Origin: Verrucomicrobiaceae bacterium
GTDB lineage: Bacteria > Verrucomicrobiota > Verrucomicrobiia > Verrucomicrobiales > Verrucomicrobiaceae
Direction of reading: 5' to 3'
Assembly (NCBI GenBank): GCA_027490195.1
Contig: JAIXYN010000046.1
Coordinates: forward strand, 62,001 to 126,000
DNA: 64,000 bases
In this document: piece after piece, positions 43,493-52,502 of the stretch
Layout of the letters: every line of letters starts with the position of its first letter
How positions within the stretch are numbered: the first letter of the stretch is position 1
Made by a program: the position numbers and the translations under genes
The notes under the pieces: model-generated
The model's input: only the letters and a program-made list of their open reading frames with translations
What the model was told of the DNA's origin: nothing
The model's database searches: none

Positions 43493-44656
43493 TTAGCAGC
43501 AGCCGCTGCCTGGTTGACAGCCGCCTTTGGTTTCCATCAGCACCTCGCCATCGCGATGCGTTGGGGTTGGTTTGCCTGGGCGGAAGTGCTCTTCGTGATC
43601 CAGCGTGGCCTTCAGGCCAAAGAAATTCAGCGTGGCTTCATCCAGCCCGTCCTTCACCGCTGCCATCAGCGAGGCGGGATCAGCCTCGGCACGCAGGTTG
43701 ACGATCAACTGCCCGCCCGTGGTCGGCTCGTCCAGCTCCATGCCGAGCTCGGCCACATAGTCACTCCGCACGAGATTGATGCTGGCCAGTTCTCCCGCGA
43801 TGCCGTCGTCAGGACTGAAGGTCATTTTGAAATGAGCAATCTCAGCACCATTCTGCTGGAGACGTGCCTGCACGATTAAGGCGAGCTGCTTGAGAAACGC
43901 ATTCGCATCAAACTCGTCATCCGCCTTCAGTGTCACCGTGGCATTCAACCAGCCCAGCAACGCTTCGCCGTCGGCATAGACTTCGTAATCAACTGCCATC
44001 GGGTTGCGCCGCGCCTGCTCGTCTGTCATCAGGCTTGCGAACAGTTCATCAAGCCCGGTTTCCTGCCGTGGTGAGGCAGTGACAATCTTGGCCAACGGAA
44101 ATTCCTTCGCGAGCACCGCTCGCAGTTCCTCGCGCTGCGCGTCCTCAATGAGGTCGCTTTTGCTGATGACGATGATGTCCGCTTCTTCGAGCTGCTTCTT
44201 GAAGATGTAAGCCACCTTGGCGGAAAAAGTACCGCCTTGATCCAGTCCGAAGACACGGCGTGCTCGGATGGGATCCACCAGCACACTGAGTGGCGCGACG
44301 GTAAAAGCGTCTCCGTACATGCGACGCAGCGGATACGTCACCGTGGCCACAAGATCGGTGCAGCTTCCCACCGGCTCAGCAATGAACACATCCGGCTTCG
44401 CGTCATTCGCCAGCTTGCTCGCCGCATCGACCAGCGTGTTGAAACGGCAGCAGAAGCATCCGCCCGCGATCTCCTCCGTGGCATAACCCTGACCGCGCAG
44501 CAGCTTGGTATCAACGAGACCACCGGCCTGATCGTTGGTGATGAGGCCGACTCGAAGTCCTTGATCGCTGAGATGCTTGGCCAGACGACCGACGGTGGTC
44601 GTTTTTCCGGCGCCGAGGAAACCGCCGATCATGATGTAACGTGCTTTGGAGGACAT
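43493..44656 (-). CDS. COG0523 (CobW/ZNG-type) metal-chaperone GTPase
   Basis: 387 residues. G3E-family GTPase: Walker A GGFLGAGKTTT (11-21), the family hallmark metal site GCFCC (66-70, C-x-C-C), switch FIAEPVGSCTD and the G4-like ISKSD. A C-terminal CobW domain follows and ends in a short Cys-rich tail (GGCQPGSGCC) that can bind metal. ATG 44656 is preferred to the earlier in-frame 44737 because the family begins with strand 1 at ARYIMIGGFLG. The gene diverges from an ArsR-type regulator with its own Cys-rich tail, suggesting metal-controlled expression; Zn, Co or Ni is not decidable. Confidence 0.92.
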   Translation of the reverse strand: MSSKARYIMIGGFLGAGKTTTVGRLAKHLSDQGLRVGLITNDQAGGLVDTKLLRGQGYATEEIAGGCFCCRFNTLVDAASKLANDAKPDVFIAEPVGSCTDLVATVTYPLRRMYGDAFTVAPLSVLVDPIRARRVFGLDQGGTFSAKVAYIFKKQLEEADIIVISKSDLIEDAQREELRAVLAKEFPLAKIVTASPRQETGLDELFASLMTDEQARRNPMAVDYEVYADGEALLGWLNATVTLKADDEFDANAFLKQLALIVQARLQQNGAEIAHFKMTFSPDDGIAGELASINLVRSDYVAELGMELDEPTTGGQLIVNLRAEADPASLMAAVKDGLDEATLNFFGLKATLDHEEHFRPGKPTPTHRDGEVLMETKGGCQPGSGCC

Positions 44657-44813
44657 GGGGTTGTTTGGAACGTTGGGAGTTTCGACAAGTGGCTGCAACA
44701 ACTCAATTAACGACGCCGGGTCATATCTTATTTGCACCTATTGGCAATTATTATTTCGCATGGCTTGATTTGGGATTCTTGCGGGGGCATGGCGATCTGC
44801 TAAACATCCCTGC

Positions 44814-45137
44814 ATGCCATCACGCACCGGGCCACGTTCATTCGACTGCCTCACCGCCATGCGCGCGCTGGCAGAGCCGACACGCCTCCGTCTGGTGCGT
44901 CTCCTCATCGCAGGCGCGAAGCCGGTGACGGAGTTGTGTGAAGCGCTGCACGTCACGCCCTACAACGTCTCCAAGCACCTGCGTGTGCTCAAGGAGGCGG
45001 GGCTGCTGGAAGTCGAAAAGCAGGGCCAGCAACGCATCTACGCTCTGGCCAAAGCGTTCAGCGAAAAAATCGCGCGCGATTCCAACACGCTCGACCTCGG
45101 CTGCTGCCAGTTTCATTTCGATAAGCTGCCGGAGTGA
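44814..45137 (+). CDS. ArsR/SmtB-family metalloregulator
   Basis: 107 residues, one winged-helix domain. LAEPTRLRLVRLLIAGAKPV and ELCEALHVTPYNVSKHLRVL show the typical helix-turn-helix, and LLEVEKQGQQRIYALAK the wing. The C-terminus reads LGCCQFHFD, a likely metal-binding cluster (two Cys, one His, one Asp) distinct from the classical ELCVCDL helix-3 site, whose place here holds only one Cys (ELCEAL). It is divergent from the COG0523 GTPase with 157 bases between, so it probably represses that gene until metal binds. A TAAACA hexamer at 44801-44806 could be its own -10, close to the start codon. Confidence 0.92.
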   Translation: MPSRTGPRSFDCLTAMRALAEPTRLRLVRLLIAGAKPVTELCEALHVTPYNVSKHLRVLKEAGLLEVEKQGQQRIYALAKAFSEKIARDSNTLDLGCCQFHFDKLPE

Positions 45138-45203
45138 GCGGGAGAAGTTCATTTTTGGTGATTCCAGATTGCCCGGAATGCCTGATGCCATCAAATTAAG
45201 ATC

Positions 45204-45479
45204 ATGTCTGAAGACGCTATTATCTACCTGCTCCTGGCCTGCGTGCTTGGTCTCGCGGGATTCAGCGCCTATCGTGTGTCAAGATCAGTGCGGATCGCGG
45301 CGAGCGTGAAATTTGGAAGCAAGGGGGGCTGGACGTGCAGCATCGTGGCTTTCATCGTTAGTTTTGCCGTCTTCACCGTGGGCATGGTTATGGTCTTTGG
45401 CGTATTTTTTGGACGAGGACCGGCGCCTCCGCCGCCAGATAAGCCACTCCGCACACAGCCAGTTTGGGACAAACCCTAG
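45204..45479 (+). CDS. Small two-helix membrane protein (hypothetical)
   Basis: 91 residues: helix 1 at about 5-22 (AIIYLLLACVLGLAGFSAY) and helix 2 at about 45-68 (CSIVAFIVSFAVFTVGMVMV), then a Pro-rich tail (GPAPPPPDKP). No homolog recognised. Residues 28-91 are antisense to the 3' end of the DUF2306-like gene on the other strand, so one of the two reading frames may be shorter than shown. Coding potential rests on the two clean helices. Confidence 0.5.
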   Translation: MSEDAIIYLLLACVLGLAGFSAYRVSRSVRIAASVKFGSKGGWTCSIVAFIVSFAVFTVGMVMVFGVFFGRGPAPPPPDKPLRTQPVWDKP

Positions 45480-46097
45480 CCAGGCATTCATCATGTAGAT
45501 TACTTCCGGCGACAAACTGGTGGTGTTTATCAGCACGATATTCCAGGTGCGCAGCGTGAGCGCGGACAAAGTCAGGGCGTAGCTGCGCAGCATGTAGTCG
45601 CTATGCTGCTGGATTCTGCCGCGCCGTGCTTCCAGCACCGCTTTCAGGGTGAACCAGAACCAGAGGCTGTCGAGAAGGGTGAAGGCGATCTTGGAGGGCA
45701 GATGCCCATTGGCATAAACGGCCATGACGAGGCCCGCAGGGAAATTGATGGACAGAATATTGAAGACATAGACCCTGCCGAGAATGCGATGCAGCCGCCT
45801 GTGACGCGCCAGCAAGCCAGTGGAAAACTGGGTGAACCCGGCGAGCAGTGTCAGGATGCTCGTGAAGACATGAATATAAAAGGCTACCTTCCACACGTGC
45901 AGATGCAGATACGCCTGCTTCTCCCGCAGGAAGCCGACGTTATCATCAAACGATGTGTAGCCCAGGACGAGCTGTAGCATCAGAAACACGCCCACGTTGA
46001 GAACGAGGCAGGCGAAGAAGGTCTTGAAAATGCAAGAAGGTCCTGTTTGCAAAGCGATGGAGTGAAACCTCTGCGCACCGCATGCGCAAGTCTGCAC
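45285..46097 (-). CDS. DUF2306-like polytopic membrane protein
   Basis: 270 residues from GTG 46097; the next in-frame ATG is far inside, so an alternative TTG start near residue 17 is possible. About seven helices are seen (FACLVLNVGVFLMLQLVLGY, YIHVFTSILTLLAGFTQFST, NILSINFPAGLVMAVYANG), with a conserved-looking HRRLHRILGRVYVFN loop and QHSDYMLRSYALTLSALTL, matching DUF2306 membrane proteins. The last 45 residues are a basic low-complexity tail (WRRRRRSSSKKYAKDHNHAH) antisense to the gene at 45204-45479. Function unknown. Confidence 0.78.
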   Translation of the reverse strand: MQTCACGAQRFHSIALQTGPSCIFKTFFACLVLNVGVFLMLQLVLGYTSFDDNVGFLREKQAYLHLHVWKVAFYIHVFTSILTLLAGFTQFSTGLLARHRRLHRILGRVYVFNILSINFPAGLVMAVYANGHLPSKIAFTLLDSLWFWFTLKAVLEARRGRIQQHSDYMLRSYALTLSALTLRTWNIVLINTTSLSPEVIYMMNAWLGFVPNWLCAEWLIWRRRRRSSSKKYAKDHNHAHGEDGKTNDESHDAARPAPLASKFHARRDPH

Positions 46098-46185
46098 CGA
46101 GCCAATGCAGCACGGTACCGCCAGTGTGCCGGAAAATGTCAGGCGCGTGAATCATTGCGGGCAAACCTGACGTTCTCGCAGTTCC

Positions 46186-47847
46186 ATGTTCCGCCTCACA
46201 CTTTTCCTCTGCGTCCTATGTCCTGCACTTCTCGCCGCAGCCAAACCCAATGTGCTGCTGATCTGCGTGGATGACCTGAAGCCGCTGCTGGGATGCTATG
46301 GGGACAAGGTGGTGAAGTCGCCGAACATTGACCGGTTGGCGGCGCGTGGGGTGCTGTTTGAAAAGGCATTTTGCAATCAGGCGGTGTGCTCGCCTTCACG
46401 CAATGCGCTGCTGACGGGATTGCGCCCACAATCTCTGGGGATCTATGAGCTGAGCACCAACTTCCGCAAAGCCGCGCCAGATGCCGTGACGCTGCCGCAG
46501 CACTTCAAGGCCAATGGCTACCGCGCAGAAGGACTGGGCAAGATCTTCCATGTGGGGCATGGCAATGTGAATGACGCAGCTTCCTGGAGCGTGCCGCATT
46601 TCACGCCGAAGACGATCAGCTACGCGCTGAAAGAAAACAACCCACCTGAGTCCACGCGCGAACAAGCGCTGTTTGAAAACAAGAAGGAGGCCTGGAAGCT
46701 GCCGCGCGGCGCGCCCACGGAGTCAGCCGACGTGCCTGACAATCGCTATGGCGACGGCATGATCGCCGACGAAGCCATCAAGCGTCTCGAAGCCGCGAAG
46801 CAGAAACCTGACGAGCCGTTTTTCCTCGCCGTCGGCTTTTTAAAACCCCACCTGCCCTTTGTGGCGCCGAAGAAATACTGGGACCTCTACGACCCCGCAT
46901 CCTTCAAGCTGCCCGCGCTGCAATCCGCCCCCGAAGGCGCGCCTGAATTCGCGCCATCCACCTGGGGTGAACTGCGCCAATACCGGGACATGCCGGAGCA
47001 AGGCCCGCTGACGCAGGAGCAGGCCATTCACCTCATCCACGGCTACTATGCCGCCACGAGTTACATGGACGCGCAGCTTGGCAAAGTACTCGATGCCCTC
47101 GACGCGAGCGGCTTGGCTGACAATACGATCATTGTCCTCTGGGGCGATCACGGCTGGCACCTCGGCGACCACGGCATGTGGTGCAAACACACGAACTACG
47201 AGCAGGCCGCGCGCATTCCCGTCATCGTCGCGGCGCCGGGCATCAAGCCGGCGCGTACGCAGGCTCTCATCGAATCGTGTGACATCTACCCCACCCTGGC
47301 CGAACTCGCGCAGCTCCCCGCCCCGCCGCAGGGTGATGGCCGCAGTTTTGCCAGAGTGCTCAAAGATCCCGCCAGCTCCGTGCGCGATCATGCCATCCAC
47401 GTCTACCCACGCGGCGGTTTGATCGGTCGTGCCGTCCGCACCCAGCGCCACCGCCTCGTGGAATGGAAGAAGCCCGGCGCTGCGCCGGATACGGCCATCC
47501 TGGAACTGTACGACTACGAAGCTGATCCTGCGGAAACGAAGAATCTCGCTCTCGAGCAGCCTGCCATTGTCACGGTACTGCGCCAGTTCCTTGCTCAGCA
47601 TGCTGAAGCCAAGCCACAAATCGCCAGCAAGCCGGAACCGAAACCGGCGGAAGGCAAAAAGCCTGTGAAGGATCGCGGCAAGATGTTTGATCAACGCGAC
47701 AAGGACAAAGACGGCCAGCTCACTCAGGAAGAGTTTCTGTTCAACCAACCCGACCCCGATGATACGCCGAAACGCTTCACCAAATTCGACGCAGATGGCA
47801 ACGGCACGCTGAGCCGTGACGAATTCATCAAGGGCGGCACAAAATAG
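46186..47847 (+). CDS. Iduronate-2-sulfatase-like sulfatase with C-terminal EF-hands
   Basis: 553 residues. Signal peptide MFRLTLFLCVLCPALLAA. Sulfatase domain (about 20-460): metal ligands in LLICVDDLKPLLGCYGD, the formylglycine Cys68 in CSPSRNALLTG (type I Cys sulfatase; needs FGE), substrate/metal loop LWGDHGWHLGDHGMWCK and YDYEADPAETKNLA at the end. The last 60 residues hold two EF-hands (DKDKDGQLTQEEF and DADGNGTLSRDEF) with canonical Asp/Asn/Gly/Glu spacing, so calcium binding is likely. Enzymes of this type desulfate polysaccharides in Verrucomicrobiota. Exported. Confidence 0.93.
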   Translation: MFRLTLFLCVLCPALLAAAKPNVLLICVDDLKPLLGCYGDKVVKSPNIDRLAARGVLFEKAFCNQAVCSPSRNALLTGLRPQSLGIYELSTNFRKAAPDAVTLPQHFKANGYRAEGLGKIFHVGHGNVNDAASWSVPHFTPKTISYALKENNPPESTREQALFENKKEAWKLPRGAPTESADVPDNRYGDGMIADEAIKRLEAAKQKPDEPFFLAVGFLKPHLPFVAPKKYWDLYDPASFKLPALQSAPEGAPEFAPSTWGELRQYRDMPEQGPLTQEQAIHLIHGYYAATSYMDAQLGKVLDALDASGLADNTIIVLWGDHGWHLGDHGMWCKHTNYEQAARIPVIVAAPGIKPARTQALIESCDIYPTLAELAQLPAPPQGDGRSFARVLKDPASSVRDHAIHVYPRGGLIGRAVRTQRHRLVEWKKPGAAPDTAILELYDYEADPAETKNLALEQPAIVTVLRQFLAQHAEAKPQIASKPEPKPAEGKKPVKDRGKMFDQRDKDKDGQLTQEEFLFNQPDPDDTPKRFTKFDADGNGTLSRDEFIKGGTK

Positions 47848-47853
47848 CAGCTT

Positions 47854-48843
47854 CTAAGCTTTTTGCCGTTTCCAGATCTGGCACTTGTACCAGGCTTTGA
47901 ATGTGGCCGCCAGTTCACGGTAATTGGAACAGCCTTTGAGCATTGTGCCGGCAAAACCTGCAGCCAGAAACTCAGCCGCAAACTGGCTGCGGTCAGCGCG
48001 TGAAACATTTCCTTTGCGCATCTTGCCGAGAAAATGCCCCATCTCACGCACGACCTGCTTCTGCAAGGCCTTGCGCACTGCAGCCGTCTGCCCATGGGCA
48101 AAATCTTTCAACAGCGCGGCGACTTTGAGATAACTGGCGATGCGATGATGCACTTTGCCAGCATCGCGCGATTGCGTCAGGGAGGCTGGATTGCTCCGGT
48201 AGCCGTAGCGTGGTGGCTTTGAAAACCCCATGCGTTTGACCGCCAGCGCCAGCTGCACCGTCCATGGAATGTCTTCATGGATCATGTCACGTCTGAACCG
48301 CATCTGCGCCTCTTCAATAACACTGCGCCGGCAAAACTGCAGCCACACGTAGTGGGGCCACTCGCGCTGCTTGACACCCTGCACCATCCAGTCAGATCCA
48401 GTCACAATGGTTTCCCATGGCTGGCGACTCAGAATGGCTGGCGGCTTCGAATCAAGGACCGTCTGCGGATCAGACCTGAAGCTGAAACCATTGCAGAGCA
48501 GACAATCCAGGTTCCCCTGCTCCGCCTGCTGATGCCACGCCGCCAAAGAGCCCGGAGAGATCCAGTCATCACCATCGAGAAAGGCCAACCATTTTCCCGA
48601 TGCACGGTCCAGCCCGGCGTTCCGCGCCGCTGACACACCCTGATTGGCCTGCTCGATCACAATGATCCTGGGGTCACGCTCCGCGTGGGCTTTGATCTTG
48701 CTAAGGGACCCGTCCGTGGACCCGTCGTCAATGATGATGATCTCCAACAGGAGATCCGCCTGCGCACACGCTGCCGTCAGGGATTCATCCAAATACAGCT
48801 CGTTGTTAAAAACGGGAATGATGAGTGAGACGTCGGGTTGCAT
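47854..48843 (-). CDS. Family 2 glycosyltransferase
   Basis: 329 residues from ATG 48843 (MQPDVSLIIPVFNNELYLDE); an ATG nine codons earlier is not needed. GT-A fold: the nucleotide-binding region is LEIIIIDDGSTDGSLSKI, the DxD-type motif is FLDGDDWISP, and NAGLDRASGKWLAF precedes it as usual. Membrane segments are absent, so it is cytosolic or peripheral. It adds a sugar to a glycan or lipid acceptor. It stands alone between the convergent sulfatase (7 bases away) and an AraC regulator gene. Confidence 0.92.
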   Translation of the reverse strand: MQPDVSLIIPVFNNELYLDESLTAACAQADLLLEIIIIDDGSTDGSLSKIKAHAERDPRIIVIEQANQGVSAARNAGLDRASGKWLAFLDGDDWISPGSLAAWHQQAEQGNLDCLLCNGFSFRSDPQTVLDSKPPAILSRQPWETIVTGSDWMVQGVKQREWPHYVWLQFCRRSVIEEAQMRFRRDMIHEDIPWTVQLALAVKRMGFSKPPRYGYRSNPASLTQSRDAGKVHHRIASYLKVAALLKDFAHGQTAAVRKALQKQVVREMGHFLGKMRKGNVSRADRSQFAAEFLAAGFAGTMLKGCSNYRELAATFKAWYKCQIWKRQKA

Positions 48844-48900
48844 GGAGAATGGGGAGCTAAAAGAGTCCAAGAGGGCCCATCCAGCAATCGACTTTACTGT

Positions 48901-49773
48901 TCACGCGGCCTGCTCAACCCCGCTCTGTCGATACTCAGAGGGCGAGACTCCTGTTTGGCGGCGAAACCAGGCGGTGAAGTGGGACGCATGACGAAAGCCC
49001 AGCGCAAAGGCGATTTCCTTGAGTGTTTCATGATCGGCCACAATGCGCTCGCGTGCGACATCGAGCCGCCGGCGTTCCAAAAACATGCGCAGCCCGATGC
49101 CGAACTGCTCCTGCATCAATTGTTCCGCACGACGGCTGCCTATGGGGAAATCCGGGGGCAAGCTGGGAGTTGTTTGATCCAGGGGCAACGCCTGCAACCA
49201 CGCAACCAGTTGATCCACACGGCGTCGGCGCGCGCGTCTCTGGGGCTCAGGCTGCACGCCGAGCTCCTGCAAAGTTTCCATCCACACCACAAACCATGCG
49301 GCGAATGCCGCCTCACGCACGGCCCACTCACTCGCGGAATACTTGGCTGCCTCAATGGCCTGCCGATAAGAGACGACTTTCTGCGCACCGTAAATGCTGG
49401 CAAAAAGCTGCCGTGTGGCTTTGCGCAATGCGGGGGCGTCCGCAGCGAAATTGAGCGCGTCACGAAACAACGCCGTGCCATCCGGCCACTGGCTGCGAAA
49501 GCCGACCGAGAGCAGGCAGGTGTTCGCCGCAAACCAATGCCTCCGCAGCTTTGGCGATGAGAAAAACGCCTGACCGCGCGGCACGAGGGTCTCTTTGCCA
49601 TCTGCCCGGATGCGCACTTCACCACTCTCCACAAAGAAGACACCGGCTGGCACTGGGATCTCAGCGGACCACACCCCACACTGCGGCACGGGGCCACGAT
49701 ACACCCACAGCCACTCATGGCGCAGACTGCGCCAGACTTCGGCAGGGAGTTGGTTGACCTTCATTTTCGGCAT
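48901..49773 (-). CDS. AraC-family transcriptional regulator
   Basis: 290 residues. The N-terminal half is a cupin-like ligand domain (PVPAGVFFVESGEVRIRADG, LVPRGQAFF). The C-terminal 90 residues contain the two AraC helix-turn-helices: LMQEQFGIGLRMFLERRRLD for the first part and EIAFALGFRHASHFTAWFRR with GVSPSEYR for the second, which is the conserved signature. ATG 49764 is an equally good start. It is divergent from the large exported protein at 49862 with 88 bases between; a role in controlling that gene is plausible but not shown. Confidence 0.92.
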   Translation of the reverse strand: MPKMKVNQLPAEVWRSLRHEWLWVYRGPVPQCGVWSAEIPVPAGVFFVESGEVRIRADGKETLVPRGQAFFSSPKLRRHWFAANTCLLSVGFRSQWPDGTALFRDALNFAADAPALRKATRQLFASIYGAQKVVSYRQAIEAAKYSASEWAVREAAFAAWFVVWMETLQELGVQPEPQRRARRRRVDQLVAWLQALPLDQTTPSLPPDFPIGSRRAEQLMQEQFGIGLRMFLERRRLDVARERIVADHETLKEIAFALGFRHASHFTAWFRRQTGVSPSEYRQSGVEQAA

Positions 49774-49827
49774 TACCCAGCTATGCGGGGGATGTAAGCG
49801 ATTTCAATCCGGCATAATTCACCCCGG

Positions 49828-49855
49828 TTGCCAGCGCCACATGCATGGCTTTGAT
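49828..49855 (+). promoter_or_regulatory. Putative promoter of the large exported protein gene
   Basis: TTGCCA (49828-49833), 16 bases, TTTGAT (49850-49855); the start codon at 49862 is 7 bases after the -10, the leaderless geometry also seen at 5127, 12895 and 17787. The -10 is only a moderate match. Confidence 0.4.
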
Positions 49856-49861
49856 CCAAGC

Positions 49862-52195
49862 ATGAAATCCAACCTCTTGCTGCTCGCGGCATTCACAGGC
49901 GTCCTCGCCGCCGAGGAACCGCGTCATATTAGCGGCATCTACCCCGGCCTAGCCATGTTCAACAACGAAGGCGAATGCGGCACCGGTGCCGTAGTCCCTT
50001 GGGCGGACCGCCTCTGGGTCATCACCTACGGCCCACACCTTCCCTTTGGCTCTAGCGACAAGCTCTATGAGATCACGCCGGATTTGAAACAAATCGTGCG
50101 CCCCGAAAGCGTGGGCGGCACCCCCGCGAACCGGATGATCCATCCCGAGTCACAGCAGCTTTTCATAGGGCCTTATGTGATCGACTCTGAATGTCACTTG
50201 CGGGTGATTCCACCGAACAGGATGCCCGGCCGTCTCACTGGCAATGCGCGACACCTGAGCGATCCCGCAGGCAAAATCTATTACGCGACGATGGAGGAAG
50301 GCCTCTACGAGGTGGACGTGAAATCACTGGCAGTCACTTCACTGATCCGTGATGGCAATCCATTGAAGAAAGGCTTCGAAGTAACGACACCCCTCACAAA
50401 ACTGGAATCACAACTGCCCGGCTATCATGGCAAAGGACTCTACTCCTCCCAGGGTCGCCTGATTTATGCCAACAACGGCGACCGCGACAAACGCGTGCTC
50501 ACGGACCCCACCACCCCCAGCGGCGCGCTCGGAGAATGGCGCAAGCCTGGTGACGACTGGCAGCTCGTGCGCCGCAATCAATTCACCGAAGTCACCGGCC
50601 CTGGCGGCATTCAAGGCAGCGCTACGAACGCGCCGGTGTGGAGTATCGGCTGGGATGCGAAATCGCTTATTCTGATGCTGCTGGACGGCGGTAAGTGGCA
50701 GTCGTTTCGTCTGCCAAAAGTCAGCCACAGTTACGACGGTGCGCATGGCTGGAACACCGAATGGCCGCGCATTCGTGACATTGGCGAAGACGATCTGCTC
50801 ATGACCATGCACGGCGCCTTCTGGCGTTTCCCGCGCACCTTCTCCGCCGCCAATACAAACGGCATCCGTGTCCGCAGCGCCTACATGAAGGTGATCGGCG
50901 ACTTCTGCCGCTGGAATGATCGCCTCGTCTTCGGCTGCGATGATTCGGCGAAGTCGGAGTTTCTCAACAAACGCAAAGTCAAAGGCAGCATCGACAGCGT
51001 GGGCCAGTCGCAGTCGAATCTGTGGTTCACCAGCCCTGAGACACCCGGCAAACTCGGCCCCGCACATGCCAGTGGCGCGGTGTGGCTGCATGAGAGCGTG
51101 AAGGCGGGCGATGTGGCGGATCCTTTTCTCGTCGCAGGCTGGAAGCACCGCAGCCTCTGGCGGATTGATCACACTGCTGGCACCGCGAAGCGCGAGGACA
51201 TCAGCGATGACGCCGAATGGCTGACAGTGAAGGCCGACCAGGATGGCAAGGATGTGAGCGTGATCATCACCCTCACGAATGGCGAATCACGGGGCACTGT
51301 AGCCGATGCCATATTCGACGGTGTGGCCCGTATCGATGACACGAAAGCTCAGACCGGCATCTTCCGCGCTCGTGGCGAAAACAAGCGCACTCTCAGTTTG
51401 GCAGCCGATGCGGGGTATTACGAACTGGACGCCGCTTTGAAGCTGCGACGGATCGACGACGCGAAGGCAGAACAGTTTGTGAAGACGAAGATCGCGATTC
51501 CTCAGAACGTCATCACGCTGGATGAAGCGAGTGTGCTGATCATTGATGATCGCGGCCGCCGCTGGCGTCTGCCACGCGCCGTCACGGCTTTGGATGCCGC
51601 CACGAACGCTGGTGAACTGCGCATCTGCCGAGAAGTGGCGACAGAACGCGACATGCTGAGCGCCTGCGGCACGTTCTTCGAGCTGCCCGCCGAAAATGCC
51701 GACGGCTTCGCGAAGATCCGCCCCGTCGCCTCGCATAATCTGCGTGTGACAGACTTCGGCGGCTATCGCGGCCTGTTTCTCATGAGCGGTATCCAACCAG
51801 ATGCGCCTGCCGGTGAACACATCATCCGCAGTGACGATGGCAAGGCCGCGCTCTGGGCGGGTGCCATTGATGATCTGTGGAAGCTCGGCAAACCACGCGG
51901 CAAAGGCGGTCCATGGAAGAACACGAAGGTCAAAGCAGGCCAGCCGAGCGACCCTTACCTCATGTGGGGCTACGACAAACGCACGCTGACTCTGAGCCTT
52001 GATGATGCGCAAGAAGTGAACCTGAAGGTCGAGCTCGATCTGACCGGCACCGGCTTATGGGTGACCTACAAAGAAGCCAAACTGAAAGCTGGCGCGCAGC
52101 TCAGCATCGAGTTCGAACCTGCCGTGCAGGCGCGCTGGCTCCGTGTCACGGCAGATGCCGCCTGCACAGCGACGGCGCAGCTGCAATATGAGTGA
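49862..52195 (+). CDS. Large exported protein of unknown function
   Basis: 777 residues from ATG 49862 (the frame is open upstream to 49595 but antisense to the AraC gene). Signal peptide MKSNLLLLAAFTGVLAAEE. The mature chain is beta-rich with repeated W/Y-containing blades such as DRLWVITYGPHLPFGSSDKL, AGKIYYATMEEGLYEVDVKS, NAPVWSIGWDAKSLILMLLD and LLMTMHGAFWRFPRTF, suggesting a beta-propeller, and a C-terminal beta-sandwich (QLSIEFEPAVQARWLRVTAD). I recognise no catalytic motif. Function unknown; possibly carbohydrate- or heme-associated. Confidence 0.82.
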   Translation: MKSNLLLLAAFTGVLAAEEPRHISGIYPGLAMFNNEGECGTGAVVPWADRLWVITYGPHLPFGSSDKLYEITPDLKQIVRPESVGGTPANRMIHPESQQLFIGPYVIDSECHLRVIPPNRMPGRLTGNARHLSDPAGKIYYATMEEGLYEVDVKSLAVTSLIRDGNPLKKGFEVTTPLTKLESQLPGYHGKGLYSSQGRLIYANNGDRDKRVLTDPTTPSGALGEWRKPGDDWQLVRRNQFTEVTGPGGIQGSATNAPVWSIGWDAKSLILMLLDGGKWQSFRLPKVSHSYDGAHGWNTEWPRIRDIGEDDLLMTMHGAFWRFPRTFSAANTNGIRVRSAYMKVIGDFCRWNDRLVFGCDDSAKSEFLNKRKVKGSIDSVGQSQSNLWFTSPETPGKLGPAHASGAVWLHESVKAGDVADPFLVAGWKHRSLWRIDHTAGTAKREDISDDAEWLTVKADQDGKDVSVIITLTNGESRGTVADAIFDGVARIDDTKAQTGIFRARGENKRTLSLAADAGYYELDAALKLRRIDDAKAEQFVKTKIAIPQNVITLDEASVLIIDDRGRRWRLPRAVTALDAATNAGELRICREVATERDMLSACGTFFELPAENADGFAKIRPVASHNLRVTDFGGYRGLFLMSGIQPDAPAGEHIIRSDDGKAALWAGAIDDLWKLGKPRGKGGPWKNTKVKAGQPSDPYLMWGYDKRTLTLSLDDAQEVNLKVELDLTGTGLWVTYKEAKLKAGAQLSIEFEPAVQARWLRVTADAACTATAQLQYE

Positions 52196-52354
52196 TTGCT
52201 TTTTCTTCTGCCGGAACGGATGAAGAAACTGCTGCCAGTAGCCTTTGGGCACCGGATGACCGCCAATGCCATAGCTTTCAGGCAAGCGGCCGTTTTCCGG
52301 CATGGGGTGGGTGCCAAAGATCTTGCTCAGGCGGGTCTCGCGGAGAGCTTTCAT
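52055..52354 (-). other. Possible small gene or gene remnant
   Basis: Reading from ATG 52354, the first 53 codons (KIFGTHPMPENGRLPESYGI and neighbouring residues) have sensible composition with Pro, Gly and aromatic residues and lie in the otherwise empty stretch 52196-52502. The remaining codons run antisense into the gene at 49862-52195. No family recognised. It might be a truncated C-terminus of a lost protein. The rest of 52355-52502 holds no clear feature. Confidence 0.25.
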
Positions 52355-52502
52355 GGCGCGATTTGAGTATTCCTTGCTTTGATTACAAGTGCACCGGGAA
52401 TAGTCCCGCGTTGTTTTTCTGCATTTGCAAGCATGTCGAACATAAAAAATTTCATCGCTTCCACGTCCTGCGATGTCACATTCAACGTATTCCAACCAAA
52501 CC

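Noticed and set aside
46840..47748. Minus-strand frame of 302 codons opposite the sulfatase
   Set aside because: The sulfatase with FGly site and EF-hands is unambiguous on the plus strand; the reverse frame has no recognisable feature.
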